Shown piece by piece: positions 23,594-36,300 of a stretch of 64,000 bases of DNA. Positions within the stretch are counted from its first letter, which is position 1. Every line of letters starts with the position of its first letter. The notes beneath the pieces were generated by a model. It saw only the letters and a list, made by a program, of their open reading frames with translations. It did not search any database and was not told where the DNA came from. The position numbers and the translations under genes were made by a program. This stretch comes from Marchantia polymorpha subsp. ruderalis (taxonomy: Eukaryota; Streptophyta; Marchantiopsida; Marchantiales; Marchantiaceae), in NCBI GenBank assembly GCA_037833965.1, contig AP031358.1:132001-196000 (forward strand). Direction: 5' to 3'.

Positions 23594-23939
23594 TTGAACT
23601 CTACTTCGGATACTAGCACACAGACATGACTTTAAAACTAAATCAACTCAAGTGTTGGTAGCTCCTCTACAGCAACCCTGAGTACAATACAAGCTCGCAA
23701 ATCGATCAGATTGAAGTTCATGGTTGAGGTGTTCTAAAACGGCTAAACTAACCCACCATCATTGATGTGAACTCTACTTTGGATACTAGCACACAGACAC
23801 GACTTTAAAACTAAATCAACTCAAGTGTTGGTAGCTCCTCTACAGCAACCTTGAGTACAATACAAGCTCGCAATTCGATCAGATTGAAGTTCATGGTTGA
23901 GGTGTTCTAAAACGGCTAAAGTAACCCACCGTCATTGAT
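23594..23939. repeat. Tandem duplication, two units of 173 bp
   Basis: Unit 1 (about 23594-23766) and unit 2 (about 23767-23939) share nearly the whole sequence, from GAACTCTACTT to CATTGATG, with only a handful of substitutions. The repeat abuts the stop codon of the Y14 pseudogene (23948-23946 on the minus strand), so it occupies the place of that gene's 3' UTR. It may therefore be a duplicated piece of 3' UTR. Confidence 0.9.
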
Positions 23940-23945
23940 GTGAAG

Positions 23946-24270
23946 CTAGTACCGTCTTCTCGTCGTCTACTCAATAAGCGCATAACCCTTGACAAACCAG
24001 TCCTTCGGTCAAGGTTCAGATGCAAGTTCTTGATTATTCCAAACTCAATGAACATCTCATGAAGATCATCCTCTTGGGCCTCCTCATGGACTCTCGTTAC
24101 AAGTATAATCCAACCCTCCACGGAACGCTGAGGACCAGGACCTCCAGCTGAATCAAGGGACTCGAAATCCTTGGCTACGTATCGGTTAAACTTATCCGAG
24201 TTCGTCCCCTCTCAAAAACCTCAACCTTTGGTTTTTCTGGCAGCAGCCCCGAGAAGTTGGAAACCTCTAG
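23946..24270 (-). pseudogene. Pseudogene of Y14/RBM8A, exon-junction-complex RNA-binding protein
   Basis: Minus-strand translation gives KTKG-stop-GF-stop-[42 protein letters not shown] and [16 protein letters not shown], which match the conserved N-terminal region and first half of the RRM of plant Y14. The two N-terminal stops (TGA at 24223-24221 and 24214-24212) stand where plant Y14 has Arg (KGRGFREE), consistent with CGA to TGA. A one-base loss near 23.99 kb shifts the frame; in the shifted frame [10 protein letters not shown] is legible, then a stop. The rest of the RRM is deleted, and the sequence joins directly to a C-terminal RRRY and stop at 23948-23946. No introns are visible, which suggests a processed copy. 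Y14 pairs with MAGO in the exon-junction complex; this copy cannot. Confidence 0.88.
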
Positions 24271-26990
24271 CACTAATACTGGTGATGATCAACTTCAGCT
24301 TTGGCTATGTAGAGAAATTTATAATTACATCGCATCCAGGGACTCTCACAAACGAGACAGACCAACAACCTGTAGTCAATCGGCTTCCTTTCCTTTGCGA
24401 GTCCACCGGCTGTTGTAATTCATCAAGAGCAACCACCCAGACCTAACGTGCACGTAGTTATCCCAATTCAGATCAAAATCGAGCATCTTGCTTTCAAGCT
24501 TATTCGGTCATCTTTATTTTGACTTTCAATATATGCAGTTGATAGCTAGATACGAGCGTGTAACAATAGAAATGAGGTGTAGTGTGAAGGCCAAAATTGC
24601 ACTGAAATAAATTGATTAAGCTTCTCTGAAGACCTCTATAAGACTAGATGAGAAGACATGTAATTTGGCAATGACTGCCCTGGTTGACAAACACTCTCAA
24701 TAGAGTTTTACATAATCGTGAAGAATCTAAACAGACATACGGTTTTCACATCGAACGGTCATCCAAAGTTTTCAGGTCGTAAAGAGAGAACCAGGTGAAG
24801 TGTTCTGGATTATCTGACAGGCCTATAAAGCACGTTGGTTCTTGCGAAATCTGCTCGGAGACAACAGCTTCAAAATCAGAGACTCGAATCTCTTGGCCCC
24901 AGGGCCTGGTTTTAAGGGATGCATTCATATTAGAATTTCTTCGAACTGGCCACTGGCATCAAGTTCCTGCCTTCGAACTGGAAGTTCGAAGTATTAACTC
25001 TCTCTCCTCCGACTTGACACCACAAATCTGAACAGCTTCCAAAAATCGCTCGTTCGCCCTCCTAAACCCTAGGCAATATATGCTTATTATAGCAACAAAA
25101 CTTTCATTCACATAGAAGTTTAAAACAATAAAACCAAAATATTTCTTTTTAATGTATATTAAATAATCAATCACAATAGGATTTGAATCATGACATTTGA
25201 TAGTATAAATAAATATTTTATTTTACTATTTAGAAATTTTCTTAATTTCATAAAATTATTTAAGCAACATGCAAATATTATTTTTTTAACAAAATCTAGT
25301 ATGTCTCATGAAGATCAATAAATTTCAACCAGTATACAAGAAAGATATAATCATTTGAAAATGATAAAAAAATCATAAATAGATACAACAAGCAAATAAA
25401 AAGACATTTGATAACTAAATAATTTAATAATTTTGCAGATCATATTTTTTCATGCGTGAATTTTTTGGCCATTAATCTTGCTTTATGCTTTTTTATTTCA
25501 TAAACAAGGTTGTAATTTGGATTATGGACTTTTGAATTTTTTAAAGTTTTATCAACTCAGTGATTGCATTTTTCTCTGATCTATTAGATTGTATTCAAAT
25601 CCAATAATAAAATCTTAAGCTATTTCATGATAAGAGTTAAACTTTTTCCAATACTTAAAATATCTGATCATTTTTTATAAAAATATCATCATCTCCTAAC
25701 TAAGTTGAATCAGTGCATTTTTCAAATGTGTAGTAGCAAAACTGAAACTCTAAACAAATTTTTTGTGCTTGATCTTGATGTGTTGACATTTCATAATTAC
25801 CTAGTTCATTTCTCATTTTTATATATATATTTGGATAAACCTGCTCATTTCATATGACATATATTAATATTTCATAAAAAATGTAATCATAATCATTATA
25901 TTCCTAAATATTTTAGGTATATTTTTTTTATCAATATAAGAAAAATAATTCTTGAATTTATCTTTAAAAAACTTTTAAAATCATTATCAATAATCAATTT
26001 ATAAGTGATTTTCATTTCACACCGTTCCAAAATTAAAAGTTAAAATCCAACTTACTTACATTAGACTTCGAAAAGAAAAATGCATTATATCCAAAAAAAA
26101 GTCAAATAAATCTAATTTGTTGACCATTTATATGTTAATTTTAATTACTTTTTTTATTAAATGGATCTAAAAATATTAATCTATTAAAGAAATTATCTAT
26201 TATGTATTTATTCATACTTTATATAAATACACTAGATCAATCAAACATATTACATTTTTATGTTTAATCATCTTTAGTTAATTTGAACTAAAAAAGAATT
26301 TATAATTATTTAATAGTGCACATTTCATAGTTGTCATGTCAACTATTCGGATGCTTGATAGGTAAAAAATAAATATGTTAGTTGACCACGCCATGTCATT
26401 AATATGTGTGCTTGTTAAATAAAGATTGAATGTATTAGTTAAGAATAACACATGACCAACATGTGTGTTTGTTAGGGTTATCCGTCATGTCATCATTGCA
26501 CTAAGAATGCAATAGAATGTGGGGATGAGAGTTTATCTACTTATAACTATTAAGAAGATTTATAAAAGAAAGAGAAGAACCATTGTTGTCATTTTAGAGT
26601 TGTGTTACATCTTCAAGTGAACTATACTCTTCATCTTTAGTGTTACATCATGTGTGTACATGAACAAAGTAAATGATAAGATTTTCAATTTCATTGATAT
26701 ATTATTTAAAAAACATGCTTAATTTGGAAAAAGTTTCAATCCTAAATAAAAAAATGAAATAACCAACTTCAATCTTCATTTAAAATGAAGAATTTGAATA
26801 GATTCAAAAGTATGTTAGAGTTTAGGTTTATAAAAATATGGAAATTATATTGTAATTGAATAAAGACAATTAAATTCAATATTTGCTTGATAGTTTTAAC
26901 ATGATAACTATTTAAAAGTATGAATTTTGTTATCAATACACTTCAAATTTTGTACCTCAATATTCAAAAAATGTCATTGAAAGTAATAAG
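24271..26990. other. Intergenic, strongly AT-rich from about 25.06 kb
   Basis: The first 800 bases have moderate composition, with short open frames on both strands that carry no motif. From about 25.06 kb A and T dominate, with long A and T runs and stops in all frames. No gene, RNA or clear repeat is visible. The block leads into the copia relic and probably consists of old retroelement sequence. Confidence 0.45.
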
Positions 26991-27540
26991 ATGTCATCAA
27001 TTGCTTATAATAAAGTTGCATACATCCTCTTGTATTTGAAGACATACACAAAACCTTATATTGCTTTAGCTATGAGCAAGAAGAGCAATTATATCTCAAA
27101 TCAAGTAACTATGCATTGGAAAACACTTAAAACAAATTATCAGGTGTGTCAAAATAACTAAGTAATCTGTTTAATTGCTTATTAGATATCGTCAAATTCT
27201 AACTACTCTACTTTGATGCTGAATATAAGTAAATCTAAACAAGAAAAAATATAAATCTAATTATGTATTTACACTTGATGATACATGCATTAATTGAAGA
27301 TTTGCTTTGCAAAAACCTGTAATGTTTTCCATAATGGAAGTTGAATATGTAAGAGCAACAAAAACAACAAAGGAACTTGTATGGTTAAATAAACTTATCA
27401 TTGAGATGAGATTGGAACAAGAGATTATCAATCTTCAAAGTGATAATCAAAATGTTTTCCATCTTACTGCAAATCAAATGATGAACAATAAATTGAAATA
27501 CATTTATATCAAATATCACTTAAAGGTATTGATCTAGTCA
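26991..27540 (+). pseudogene. Ty1/copia reverse transcriptase end and RNase H relic
   Basis: Three pieces match copia polyprotein in the right order. KPYIALAMSKKSNYISNQVT with HWKTLK corresponds to the PDIAxAVxxxSRYMSNPGxxHWxAxK region. YVFTLDDTCIN then precedes RNase H. The frame 27307-27537 gives MEVEYVRATKTTKELVWLNKL and LQSDNQNVFHLTANQMM, matching EAEYMAATEAxKEAIWL and the CDSQSAIHLAKNP region, and ends in KYHLKVLI. Stops and frame changes lie between the pieces, so it is inactive. It is the better preserved of the two copia relics in the window (the other is at 14.5 kb). Confidence 0.82.
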
Positions 27541-30060
27541 ACATTAGTTTTATATTCAATCTAATCCATGCATTGATCAAAGTTATTATTTTGAAAATTT
27601 TTAAAAAAACATTATGCTACTTTCCAAATTTTGCATGAAAAAAACAAGTAAAGTTTATTCGAAAGTCCGTTAATTCTCTGTATATATATAATAATTTTTT
27701 GAGTATAATTTAGTTCTAATTCAAAGAGAGATTTTTGTTTTTTTAAATTTCTTCTAGAATTCACTCTAAAGTAATTATATAGTTTATGAATGTTATTGTC
27801 TTCACATGAGTTGAAAGAATGGTTAGTAATTATTTGAAAATAATATTCTATGAATTTGATTACTAATCATAATTAGTAATTAGATTCATTGTTATGATAA
27901 AAGACAGCTAGCAAGATACTTTTAGGTTTTCATGGACAAAAACTTTTTGTGTTTGCGTGAAAATAGTACGCAATGGCAAACCACATAACCTCCTTTGTGT
28001 TTGTTTGTGCATGTAATTTTCATTATTTCTTTTTGCTTAGGCAAGAAGAGCTTAACTTAATTATAATAAAACTTTATGCATAGTTTTTGTTGCTAAAATT
28101 TTCTTAATATTTATATTTATATTCACATTCAATCAATCTTGTTGAAAAAATATATTTAATATAATTTTTATTCTATCCTTGCATCATCATTTTTAAATTA
28201 CTCTGTTATGTTTATAATGATTATCTTAAATTTTTATGTATTTTTAAAAAATTGTAGAAATCAATGTGATGATTTTACTAAATGAATAATCTTTAACACA
28301 TCAAATTAATTAATAAATGAAAAAATGGAAAATTCGAAAATTGAAAATTTCAAGATGAGTATTAACAAGCAAGTTACAATGTTATAGTCAAAAGTTTTTA
28401 TAAATATTAAAAACTTACCAAAAATTTAACAACTGATGCATAATTGATTCCACAATCAAGTTATAATTTTGAAAATCTGTTGTGCATAAACAAGCAATGA
28501 TATAATTGACTTGGCATTTGACAAAACTATTGTATATCAGATTATTTGAAAGTGACAAGCCACAGTGTAATCTATATGATTCTTGATATGAAAGCAATTC
28601 AACAATCAACACAATTATTTCGGTTTGATTATTTTGGCTACGATCTTCTATCATACTTTTTATATTAAAAAAATAATTTATCACGCATAATTTATAAATG
28701 ATTTTTTAAAGGTTTGTATGTGTTTTGTTAATGTAAAAGAAATCGGAAGTATAAAATATTGTCAATGATTATGTTAAATCAATCAATTTCTTAGACAAAT
28801 CTGGAGCTCAAACTATAAACGTTATAGTTATTATGTAAAAAATAATTCTAAATTGCAATTATTACATTATATGATTTAGTTTTATTTATTCATCTCAAGC
28901 ACATTATACTTGTTTTGTTTAATTTGACATGACATGACATGATATGACATGTTGTATATTATCATATATCAAAATATATCAAAATTTAATCTTATTTTGA
29001 AATTTTTTTTGAAAACCCAAATTAATACAAATCACTAGCTTAAAATTTATAACATCTAATTCTATCTTTCAATCTTATTCAATTTTACATTTCTGTTGAT
29101 CAGAATTTTTCTATATTCATGAGTATTGAAAGATAAGTGAAAAAAAATCTTTTTTGCTTTTTGTAAATTATAATTGCAATTATAATTGAATTAATTATAT
29201 ATTTTATTTATAACATAAATAATAAGTATTAAAGTTAATAATTTAATTAGTTACATTAAAAATAAATCAAATAAAAAAATGTTCCAATTATTAAATCTGA
29301 TTTTTGAGTAAATATAAAGAAAAATTAAACAATCAATAATTAGAAATAAAAGTAAAATAAAAAATATTTGTTTGAAAACAAAATCAAAATTTGATTCATA
29401 GCAACATTTGTTTTCAAAATTCAAATTTTATCACAGAGTAATAAAGTAAAAACTATACAATAATAATTTTCTGCTTAAATGAAGTACATAAGATAGTAAC
29501 ATGACTTGCAAGAAACTTTAATTAAATATTTAATATCTAAGTAAGCTTTTATTTGCTAGCTATATCAATCTATGATATTGTTTGATATTAGTTAAGATGT
29601 AATCATTATTGTTACATTATTTTATGATGAATTAGATAAAATTATCTTCATGAAAAAATCATTAAATTAATATTTTTATGAGTCAAAATTAAATTTTATT
29701 TCTTAAATTGATTAATTTATTTTATGAATTAAAAAATATCTAAACAATTAATGTATCATAGAATGATTTCATGATATCACAAAAGTTCAAACAAAGCATA
29801 TTTGATAATATTATATGTATGATAAAAATGTGTTTTATATTTTTTGAAATTTTTATTTCTAAATTTTTTGGATTTGGTTTATCAAACTTAAAGTTGCAAT
29901 AAATGCAAATTTCTCAGCTTCATAATTTCAATTTCTGTGTTGGTATTAACTCAAGATTCATGTAAACCTGCTATTGTTAGGTGTTACATTTAAGTTTAGA
30001 GAGAAGCTCAATCGAAGATAAAAACATTAACTTTGAAAATGAGATAATTCTACTCTTCCT
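27541..30060. other. Very AT-rich block with simple repeats
   Basis: Stops occur densely in all frames. A GACAT pentanucleotide run covers 28926-28950 (five units, one variant). A perfect 22-bp palindrome, AATTATAATTG and its complement, lies at 29166-29187. An 89-codon minus-strand frame at 28.4-28.7 kb has no recognisable motif. I see no gene. Confidence 0.5.
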
Positions 30061-30152
30061 TATATAGCTCTTACGAACAAGGACAAGGCGATAAGATTTT
30101 ATAGCCACCATCCATCTCACTTCTAGTGGCTAATAACCCAGACTTACTAAAA

Positions 30153-31575
30153 TCTGGCAAATGTCAGGTTTGCCAGAACTACGGTAATTTTGGCAAATTT
30201 CTCTCCTTAATTCTGGAAATTTGGCATTAACACTAATTTCATTATTTTTACTCCGAGCGGTTGGCTAGAACAGTTTTAAGCATTTGAATTGCTTCGCATG
30301 CATAATGCCTACCAAAGAAATACTTGTCAGCCTTGTGCGTGAGTCAATCTTTCTCCCATTTGATAAAGGAGAAGTTGCTTTAAACTGAGGTAGTATTTGA
30401 AAAAGCAGTCGCCAATCCATCACACAACTGTCACAAATGCAAGAAGCACCCATTTAAACAATCCCATGCAACTTGACTAAATCCGTTGGCATCACAAGAG
30501 GCGTTTCCAATTTCCTTACATGATTGTTAGAACCATGTTCCGCCTTGATTTGCAATTCGTTTGTCACAATAGAAAGTGAAAAAGTACATATCTCCTCAAC
30601 GCAACCACCAAATACGAAGCACAGGATTGGAACATTCTTTTTCAAGCAATATGATTTTTCTCACTATATGATTGTTCATGCCGTTCAGTTTTGGATTCTT
30701 GGTCGCTACACGATGTTGTTCGATCACCTTGGACGTCTGACTAAATGACAATCTAACAGAAACGTGTTGCATGGCAAGGTTGAATCGCAAAAATTCTTGA
30801 TCGTAATCAAATATGATCCGTTTGGCTGTAGTTTGAACAACTTCATGGCGTTGGCCTTGGTGATTGATTGGGACGCATCGTCTTCTTCGTTTTCTTTCGG
30901 ATGAAAAAACAAATCTCTCACCACAACATCATCGATCGGAGACTGAGAAATAACAAATTGAAGAGTGTCATTGTCTGTGTCTAGGTAACGGTGTGTGCAT
31001 GATATATCTTTTATCTTGAAGAAACTAACCTTCTCTTGATGCGAAAGCGGTTGATAACTGGTCCAAACCTCAGGATGCTAAGACTTCAAGTGATTTTTGT
31101 AGGCTTCAAGACGAAACAGAAATTGAAACAGTGGCGTGTCCGTCCTTTGTTGTCACTTCACACCTGCGCCATCGCGTTTTTCACAACCAATATGGATTCA
31201 AAATAGACACTGAACTGTTGTGATGGTGCCCTATACAGATCGCTGAACCGATTGAAGACCAAACTCGACACCATGTTTGACCTGAAACGGAGTTTTTCAA
31301 CTCATGATGGATTGTAAAAGCTACGCTCTGACTTGGGTGCTTGCGTTCGAAACAAGAAAACATCGCAAGAATGCATTCCTAACCTAAGGTACTTCTTCCC
31401 GCTATACTCTCCCTGCCTTCCCTTGCATGCTTGCAAGATTTTCTACATTCTTCCCGCCTTCAACTTCTGCCTTATTCTTGTATTCTTGCGCTAAACTTCA
31501 TACAGGTGTCAACTAAAGATGCCTGATTAATTCTCGCATATTGGCCGGATTAATTCTAGCAAATTTGGCATTTAA
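30153..31575 (-). pseudogene. Possible zinc-finger (BED/C2H2-like) relic in a repeat-flanked segment
   Basis: On the minus strand from about 31190 to 30724 a frame reads on through two stops (TGA 31155-31153, TAG 31080-31078). It gives CEKRDGAG, then QFLFRLEAYKNHLKS-stop-HPEVW. The N-H-x4-H spacing (HLKS-x-H) and surrounding residues recall a C2H2 or BED-type zinc finger as in some transposases, but the Cys pair is not clear. The frame continues with an acidic, unrecognised region (HPKENEEDDASQS). The segment is richer in GC than its neighbours. TTAATTCTGGAAATTTGGCAT near 30207 recurs with small changes near 31550, and a 9-bp-arm hairpin lies at 30153-30177. A decayed DNA transposon is possible. 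Confidence 0.3.
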
Positions 31576-34500
31576 AATTAAACACCAAATTTTAGTATGC
31601 CTGAAATAACCCCAACAAGCATACAGATCGTTGACGTGGCATTGTCAACTAACACACTTACTCTCTATCTATCAAGCACGCGGATCGCTGACGTAACAGT
31701 TATGATTAGTCCTTTGGCTAAAGTCAGGCTACGCAATACTTTAGGGCTTGGTCCCCGGGATTGTTCATCACTGCGTCCCTCGTGCGAATTCATACAACAA
31801 GTTCGTAAAGCCTTGTAAAACCAAAGAAGTATCCGGACCACCCTTATTTCTCAGCCATTTCTAGAAGAAGGACCAGCAAAGTAAGCTTTAAACCACTGGC
31901 ATGGTTATCTTATCCCCGGCTGGACTAGAGTTTTGAGGATATGGTCGTATTTTTTTCGACATGCTAAAGTAACTATATAAACATTTTGAGTAACCGCTAT
32001 TTTAGTTCTAAATATCTAAAGATGGTTACATTATGTGCTTCTTGTAGGTTCACATTGTACTACTTAAACTTCTAGTAGATCTTTTGTAACCCCCGCATGC
32101 GCTTAATATATCTATGTGTTTTTCTTTGACCGTGGATGTAGTCCAGACATGATGAACTTTGTACTTACTTCTCGTCTTGTCTATTTTAGCTTGTGTGCTT
32201 TTTGTGAATTCTCGGTGATTTTTTGGCAATCCTATCATTTGCACTTTTTACAAAAATTAATATTTTCTATAAGCATTGACATAATTTTGACAATGATCTG
32301 TAAATTTTCTTTATAGATCTTGCAACTTTGTTCAAAGTTCACATCAGTTGTTTAAAACTATTTATTTGCTGCAGCTCAATCTAAAAATATTGTAGCTGAA
32401 TCAGCTTTTTGATACAATTATGAACAAAATTGTACATTTGATCTTTATTATCCAAGTTAATATTACATGTTTGTAAACTTTTTTTGGGAATTATACTTAT
32501 TCATAACTAACTTTTAAAATTTTTCATACTTTGTGTCTCCAAGGTTTTTTTCAACTCAACTTGAGCTTTCAATAATGTTCGTTTTGAAGCAATTTTATGC
32601 TCCTCTTGTATCATGTTTAAAAACAAATTAGAAATTTTTTTAACTAATAATTTAATCATTTGTTCATATTGTGCATATCAAAGCAACATCACATAGCTTT
32701 TTTGCAAATGTTTTGTTTTGAAATCAAAATAATGCAATCTTTTCTATTTTGAAAATTTATATAAAATAGTAAATTCAAGAACTCATTGAAGTTTTAAATT
32801 AAAAAAAACTTCTTTTCTTTGTTTTTTGAACATTTTCAGATAGATCAAATATTATTCATGGCTTATAACATATAAATCTATGTAGCAATTTGAGGAGATG
32901 CAAGCTAATATCTTTGACTTTTTTTTGATCTACTTCAATTGCATACTTTTTAGTGAAATCTATTTCTTTCAACTTGATTTTGTTTTGAAATTAGAAATTT
33001 TTTTAAGCTAATAATTTTATCATTTATTTATTTGTGCATATCAAAGCAACATCACATAGCTCTCTTGCAAATGTTTTAAATTTGAAATTAAACTAATGCA
33101 ATCTCTTCTATTTTAAAAATTTATATAAAATAGTGAATTTAAGAATTCAATGAAGTTTTAGATTAAAAAAACTTCTTTTCTTTGTTTTTTGAACATTTCC
33201 AGCTAGATCAAAAATTATAAATGGCTTATAAATTTTAATCCATGAGGAGATGCAAGCTAATATCTTATACTTTTCTTTGATCTACTTCAATTGCATACTT
33301 TGGAGTGAAATCTATTTCTTTCAACTTGATTTTGCTTCATTTTTTGCCATTCAAAATTCATGTTTTAGAGTTCAAATGATCTCTTCAAGATTTTTTGATA
33401 TCATTATGTTAGTATTTTCTGCTGAGTTGTAGTGTAAATTTGATTACATATGTTTTTTCAAATAATGCATAAACTATTTACCAATGATCATAGTGATATC
33501 ACATCTCAACTAATCACAATATAATTTTGCAAATGACAATCAGTAAATATAGGTATGCATGTGGATTATTAGGAATTGCAAAAATGTAGAATTCTTCCTT
33601 CTTTTACACTTGTATTCGTATATCAACTCTTGCTCATGTTGAAAAAAAAAATTTCCTTGATTTGTCACCACAATCTTCAACATAAACATCTTGACAAGAC
33701 ACAATTTGTATGTGGTTGACTAAGTTCTTCATGATTTGAAGCATGTTCAAAATTTATATTATTTGACGTTAAAAAAATCTTGAATCAAATTTATTTTGTA
33801 TAAGCTGAATGAATTATTTATTTGTTAATCAAACTTTTTAACCGATCTAATTTGAACAAACTTGCATTGTCATTTTCTCTAGCTTGTATTTATTTTTGTA
33901 CAATAACCTTCATCAAGTGTTTATGTTCACAAGATTGCCATGAATCAAAATATTTGATTGTGTTTCCATGATTCAAAATATTTCTTTCATCTAATTAGAT
34001 TTTTGTTTTTTTGCAAAGCTTATATCTTGTAATTTTTTGAAATCTTCAATTATCAAAATTCATTGAAATAAAAAATTAGTACATTAAGCTTTTAAATTTT
34101 TTTCTCTCCAACACTCTAAATTGGCGCAAAAAAATTATTTTGAGTTGCCATTGTGTTTTTCATTGTAGTTATAAAGTGATTTTTGCAAAATCTGTTATGT
34201 TTACAGAACTATCAAAGTTTGATTCATCAACACTTTTTGAATGCTCATGCCATACAACTATTACATTTTTAGGTCCTAGTTAAGTATCTAGTTGCGTCAA
34301 ATTTTTTTATATGGATCTTTGCAGCAAATTTTTTTTCCCTTGTTGAAATGATGTTTTAAAAAAAATTTCTGGAAAAAAATTTAGACTGCTCTAATAGCTA
34401 AATCCATTGAAAAATTAAATATGTTATGGCAAAAAAACAACAATGAAGTTTAATTATTAAAACAAACTTGTTGAAACAATTTTTTAAAAAAAATTTGCAT

Positions 34501-35560
34501 TTCAAACAAACTTGTGACATAGTTATACTTAATGTATTATTTAAAAAATATTTCAAATCAAACTATGAATCACAAAAAATACATCCTAATAAATCATAAT
34601 AAAATAAATATTTTTTTGATACATATTCCGTTTGATAAAATGATCAACCCAGAGATAAGATTGACATTATAGTTAACCCTGTTGATGTCTTTGGTAGAAA
34701 GATAACCTTAAAGATTTTTTCAAATCATAATGACGCATTGAAAATTTCTAATATAAATAAAAACAAAATGAAACAGAAGTTATATTATCTTTGTGCATAT
34801 GATTTTACTCTTCAATTATTTTGATAAGATTTGATTTTAGTAAAAAAACAGTTCACGCAATTATCTTTATTAGTGTTACTTGTAAGAAATTTTGCAAGTT
34901 AATTATATATGTAATAAAAGAAATAGATTCCAAGACATATATCAAGAAAAAAATTTTAATTGTTAATTCAAATATTTATCAACTTAATTACTTCAAATAT
35001 GTATAGTTAGACTAGTTAGCTAAAGCTATATAAGAAGGAAAGTATAAAGTCTCTACAACACAAATCAAGACTTGAAGTAAAGAATTTTTTGCATTTTATA
35101 GAATTAGCTTCACTTAGATGAATCGCTTATTTCTGATAAGGATTGTGCTGAATTGAATGTTATTTAAAATTTACATCTAGACCTACAAAAGATTGTGTAC
35201 AAAACTTACACAAATTGATTTGGAATCAATAGATAGACTTATCATTCAATGCAAAGATAGATGAGTTATCATCTTATGTTTTTATTCCATTAAATGGCTA
35301 CGTGGACATGCCCATATAATGTTGTGAAGTTATGTATGTATACGTCAACTTCTACAACTTTCTGAGAGAGTCTATTATGCCTATGTGACATCGGTATCAT
35401 TGTTTTTGACATATTGTGTAATGTTTCTTGGAATGTGTTCAATTGGCCAAACTTAAATAACACTCGCTAGCGTAATTTTTATTGGTATGTTCTCGTAGTA
35501 TGTAAAGAATTAGTATAGGTTAGGTATGTAGTCTATATTTTTTTTGGTCTATTTACTCCA
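31576..35560. other. Intergenic, very AT-rich from about 31.95 kb
   Basis: No coding signal is seen on either strand apart from short chance frames. A TATATAAG element near 35025, followed by TATAAAG, looks promoter-like but has no assigned transcript. The block contains the 360-bp tandem duplication listed separately. The composition resembles the 25-30 kb block. Confidence 0.45.
32625..33336. repeat. Imperfect tandem duplication, two units of about 350-363 bp
   Basis: Unit 1 (about 32625-32987) and unit 2 (about 32988-33336) share a series of blocks in the same order, including CATATCAAAGCAACATCACA, AACTTCTTTTCTTTG, GAGGAGATGCAAGCTAATAT and TTTCTTTCAACTTGATTTTG. The offset shrinks from 363 to 352 bases along the unit because of small deletions. 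Divergence is visible but modest, so the duplication is older than the 320-bp one near 60.3 kb. Confidence 0.88.
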
Positions 35561-36300
35561 AACTTCCTGATTACTAACCACATCGACTATGTCAAAATGA
35601 AAAACTTTGGAGCTTGTTCAGGATCTTGCTCGATTGCTTCCAGCTTTTTTCGACTGCGTGAAAGAGGGAGAAGCAGAGAAGTTGAAAGGATGAACGACTA
35701 AAATTAGGGTTGATAATTCAGAACTTTTCGTAGCGTCTCATGGCGCTTGGACTCGTTCGGAGCTGCTTGAGCATCATTATGAGGTGTCTATCTTCCACTG
35801 TACGTGTGTAAATACGTTCGCCGCCCTTAGCGAATCTCGCGTGTTAGAAGAACGATGGTCTTTCCAGTTGTTTGCAGAGTTCGTAACTTTCTAGTGACAG
35901 GATTGTCAGGAAGTTGTGTCTCATCAGAGATTTCACACTGAATGACAGACAAAGGATTATGATTATAAGCAGTTCGTTGACGAAACGATAGTGTTCATGA
36001 AGACGATCCCAAAGACCTCCAAAGTGTAGGATAGTTTTCTATCAGTGTAGACGTTCTGTATCTCTGGAATCTAGGGTGAAGCAAGGAGTCGAAGTACATA
36101 ATGTTTTGAGTTTATCTCTTTTCTATGCAGAAACAGAGCCGCCCGGACAAACCCGGCTTACAGCGAGCATGGAGTTTGAGCTGTAATCAGTACTTCTTCA
36201 AAATCTTGGGTAAGAAAGGTTGGGGGCTGTGAAGCAAACGTTGGAGAAGCTGAATCTACACACTTCGGAATTGTGTAGTTGCCCTTCCACTACCGACGAA
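35561..36300 (+). other. Upstream region of the small membrane protein gene
   Basis: Composition rises from AT-rich to moderate near 35.56 kb. Just before the gene, an acceptor-like CTATGCAG at about 36124-36131 is followed by an open stretch (KQSRPDKPGLQRAWSL) that ends in a TGA near 36231. This could be a 5' UTR exon or the end of another frame. No other feature is visible. Confidence 0.3.

Noticed and set aside
23594..23939. Tandem repeat considered as a CRISPR-like array
   Set aside because: Only two long units without spacers in a plant nuclear context; a simple tandem duplication.
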